From assembly GCF_002422095.1 (NCBI RefSeq), contig NZ_DITB01000127.1:1-25155 (forward strand): a stretch of 25,155 nt of DNA. Reading direction: 5' to 3'. This stretch comes from Flavobacterium sp. UBA6195. GTDB lineage: Bacteria > Bacteroidota > Bacteroidia > Flavobacteriales > Flavobacteriaceae. This document shows, in pieces, positions 24,613-25,155 of the stretch; position 1 is the first letter of the stretch, and each line of letters starts with the position of its first letter. Position numbers and translations under genes: made by a program. The notes under the pieces were generated by a model that was given only the letters and a program-made list of their open reading frames with translations, did not search any database and was not told the origin of the DNA.

Positions 24613-24998
24613 TGGGAGTTATTCACAAAATCGGTAGAAGAAAATGCGCTGTTGCACGTGTTTATGTTTCAGAAGGAACAGGAAAAATCACGGTGAACAA
24701 AAGAGAATTCACTAACTACTTCCCAACTGCAACTTTACAGTACAAAGTTATGCAACCAATGTCTATGACAGAAAATGCATCAAACTTTGACGTTAAAGTA
24801 AACGTATATGGTGGTGGTTCAACAGGACAAGCAGAAGCTGTGAGAATGGCTATTGCAAGAGCAATGTGTGAAGTTGAGGCTGAAAACAGAGCTATCCTTA
24901 AACCAGAAGGATTATTAACAAGAGATCCTAGAATGGTTGAACGTAAAAAATTCGGTCAGAAAAAAGCACGTAAGAGATTCCAATTCTCAAAACGTTAA
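24612..24998 (+). CDS. rpsI: 30S ribosomal protein S9 (uS9)
   Basis: A 128-residue protein with the S9 opening HKIGRRKCAVARVYVSEGTG, the central VYGGGSTGQAEAVRMAIARAM and the basic tail KKFGQKKARKRFQFSKR that reaches into the decoding centre. Its ATG shares one base with the rplM stop, so the two are translationally coupled, the near-universal rplM-rpsI pair. Confidence 0.98.
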   Translation: MGVIHKIGRRKCAVARVYVSEGTGKITVNKREFTNYFPTATLQYKVMQPMSMTENASNFDVKVNVYGGGSTGQAEAVRMAIARAMCEVEAENRAILKPEGLLTRDPRMVERKKFGQKKARKRFQFSKR

Positions 24999-25073
24999 TA
25001 TTCGGTATTTATCAGAATATATTTTCGGATTTATTTTTACAATTAAAATTGAATTAAAAACAAAGTTGTCGAT

Positions 25074-25149
25074 ATTCCTTGTAAAAAGGGAATTAGTTTA
25101 GCATCTAAATTTTCAAGACTAACGCAAGTAACTACTTGAAAATTGCTAA
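25074..25149 (+). promoter_or_regulatory. structured RNA leader after rpsI, probably of rpsB
   Basis: Hairpin 1 pairs ATTCCTT (25074-25080) with AGGGAAT (25087-25093). Stem 2 pairs AATTTTCAAG (25108-25117) perfectly with CTTGAAAATT (25135-25144). A five-base bulge lies below it, then a lower stem TTAGC/GCTAA (25098-25102 with 25145-25149). No terminator follows rpsI. In many bacteria rpsB comes next, so a leader of rpsB is inferred; that gene is outside the window. Confidence 0.5.
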
Positions 25150-25155
25150 TCACGG

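Noticed and set aside
1..25155. CRISPR arrays, insertion sequences, prophage or defence genes
   Set aside because: No regularly spaced repeats, transposase, integrase, phage structural genes or known defence domains were seen on either strand.

Overview
The window looks like chromosomal housekeeping DNA from a member of the Flavobacteriaceae, most likely Flavobacterium or a close relative. The evidence is low G+C, A-rich start regions without strong Shine-Dalgarno sites, and several good matches to the Bacteroidetes sigma factor promoter (TTTG, about 19 bases, TAnnTTTG). The gene content agrees: alternative complex III (Act) subunits, a DUF2723/GT117 membrane protein, a lone SPOR-domain protein, and a GTG-started rplM followed by rpsI.

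Left part (1-9012). On the minus strand, the respiratory genes actA (a monoheme plus pentaheme cytochrome c) and actB (Tat-type iron-sulfur/molybdopterin-family subunit, cut by the window edge) start the ACIII operon. A small exported SPOR protein is divergent from them. It shares a perfect 23-bp-arm bidirectional terminator with the convergent translation and transcription operon rimP-nusA-infB. A terminator-like hairpin sits directly before the rimP start codon. A tandem UspA protein is divergent from rimP, and a tRNA-Gln(TTG) with a textbook promoter follows on the minus strand.

Middle (9109-19862). A large DUF2723/GT117 membrane protein and a NodB-type polysaccharide deacetylase lie on the plus strand. 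On the minus strand come a thioredoxin-fold protein with no cysteines, a membrane-anchored metallophosphoesterase and a putative surface lipoprotein with a duplicated DUF4394 domain. Plus-strand polA, with an intact proofreading site, is followed by a CAGT-rich intergenic repeat and a small unknown lipoprotein.

Right part (19871-25155). An SdpR-like ArsR repressor and an SdpI-family membrane protein form a tight two-gene unit. The predicted promoter lies inside a perfect inverted repeat, as expected for an autorepressor. A serine hydrolase and a PnuC-like transporter follow on the same strand and probably share the transcript. A LacI-family regulator converges on them; the two genes share a TTATAA hexamer that encodes Leu-stop on both strands. 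The window ends with rplM-rpsI, driven by a consensus promoter, and a structured leader that probably precedes rpsB just outside the window.

I found no CRISPR array, prophage, insertion sequence or defence system, and nothing I would call a clearly new system. The best leads are regulatory: the SdpR/SdpI operator-promoter, the hairpin before rimP, and the foldable RNA after rpsI. The cysteine-free thioredoxin is the best protein-level oddity.
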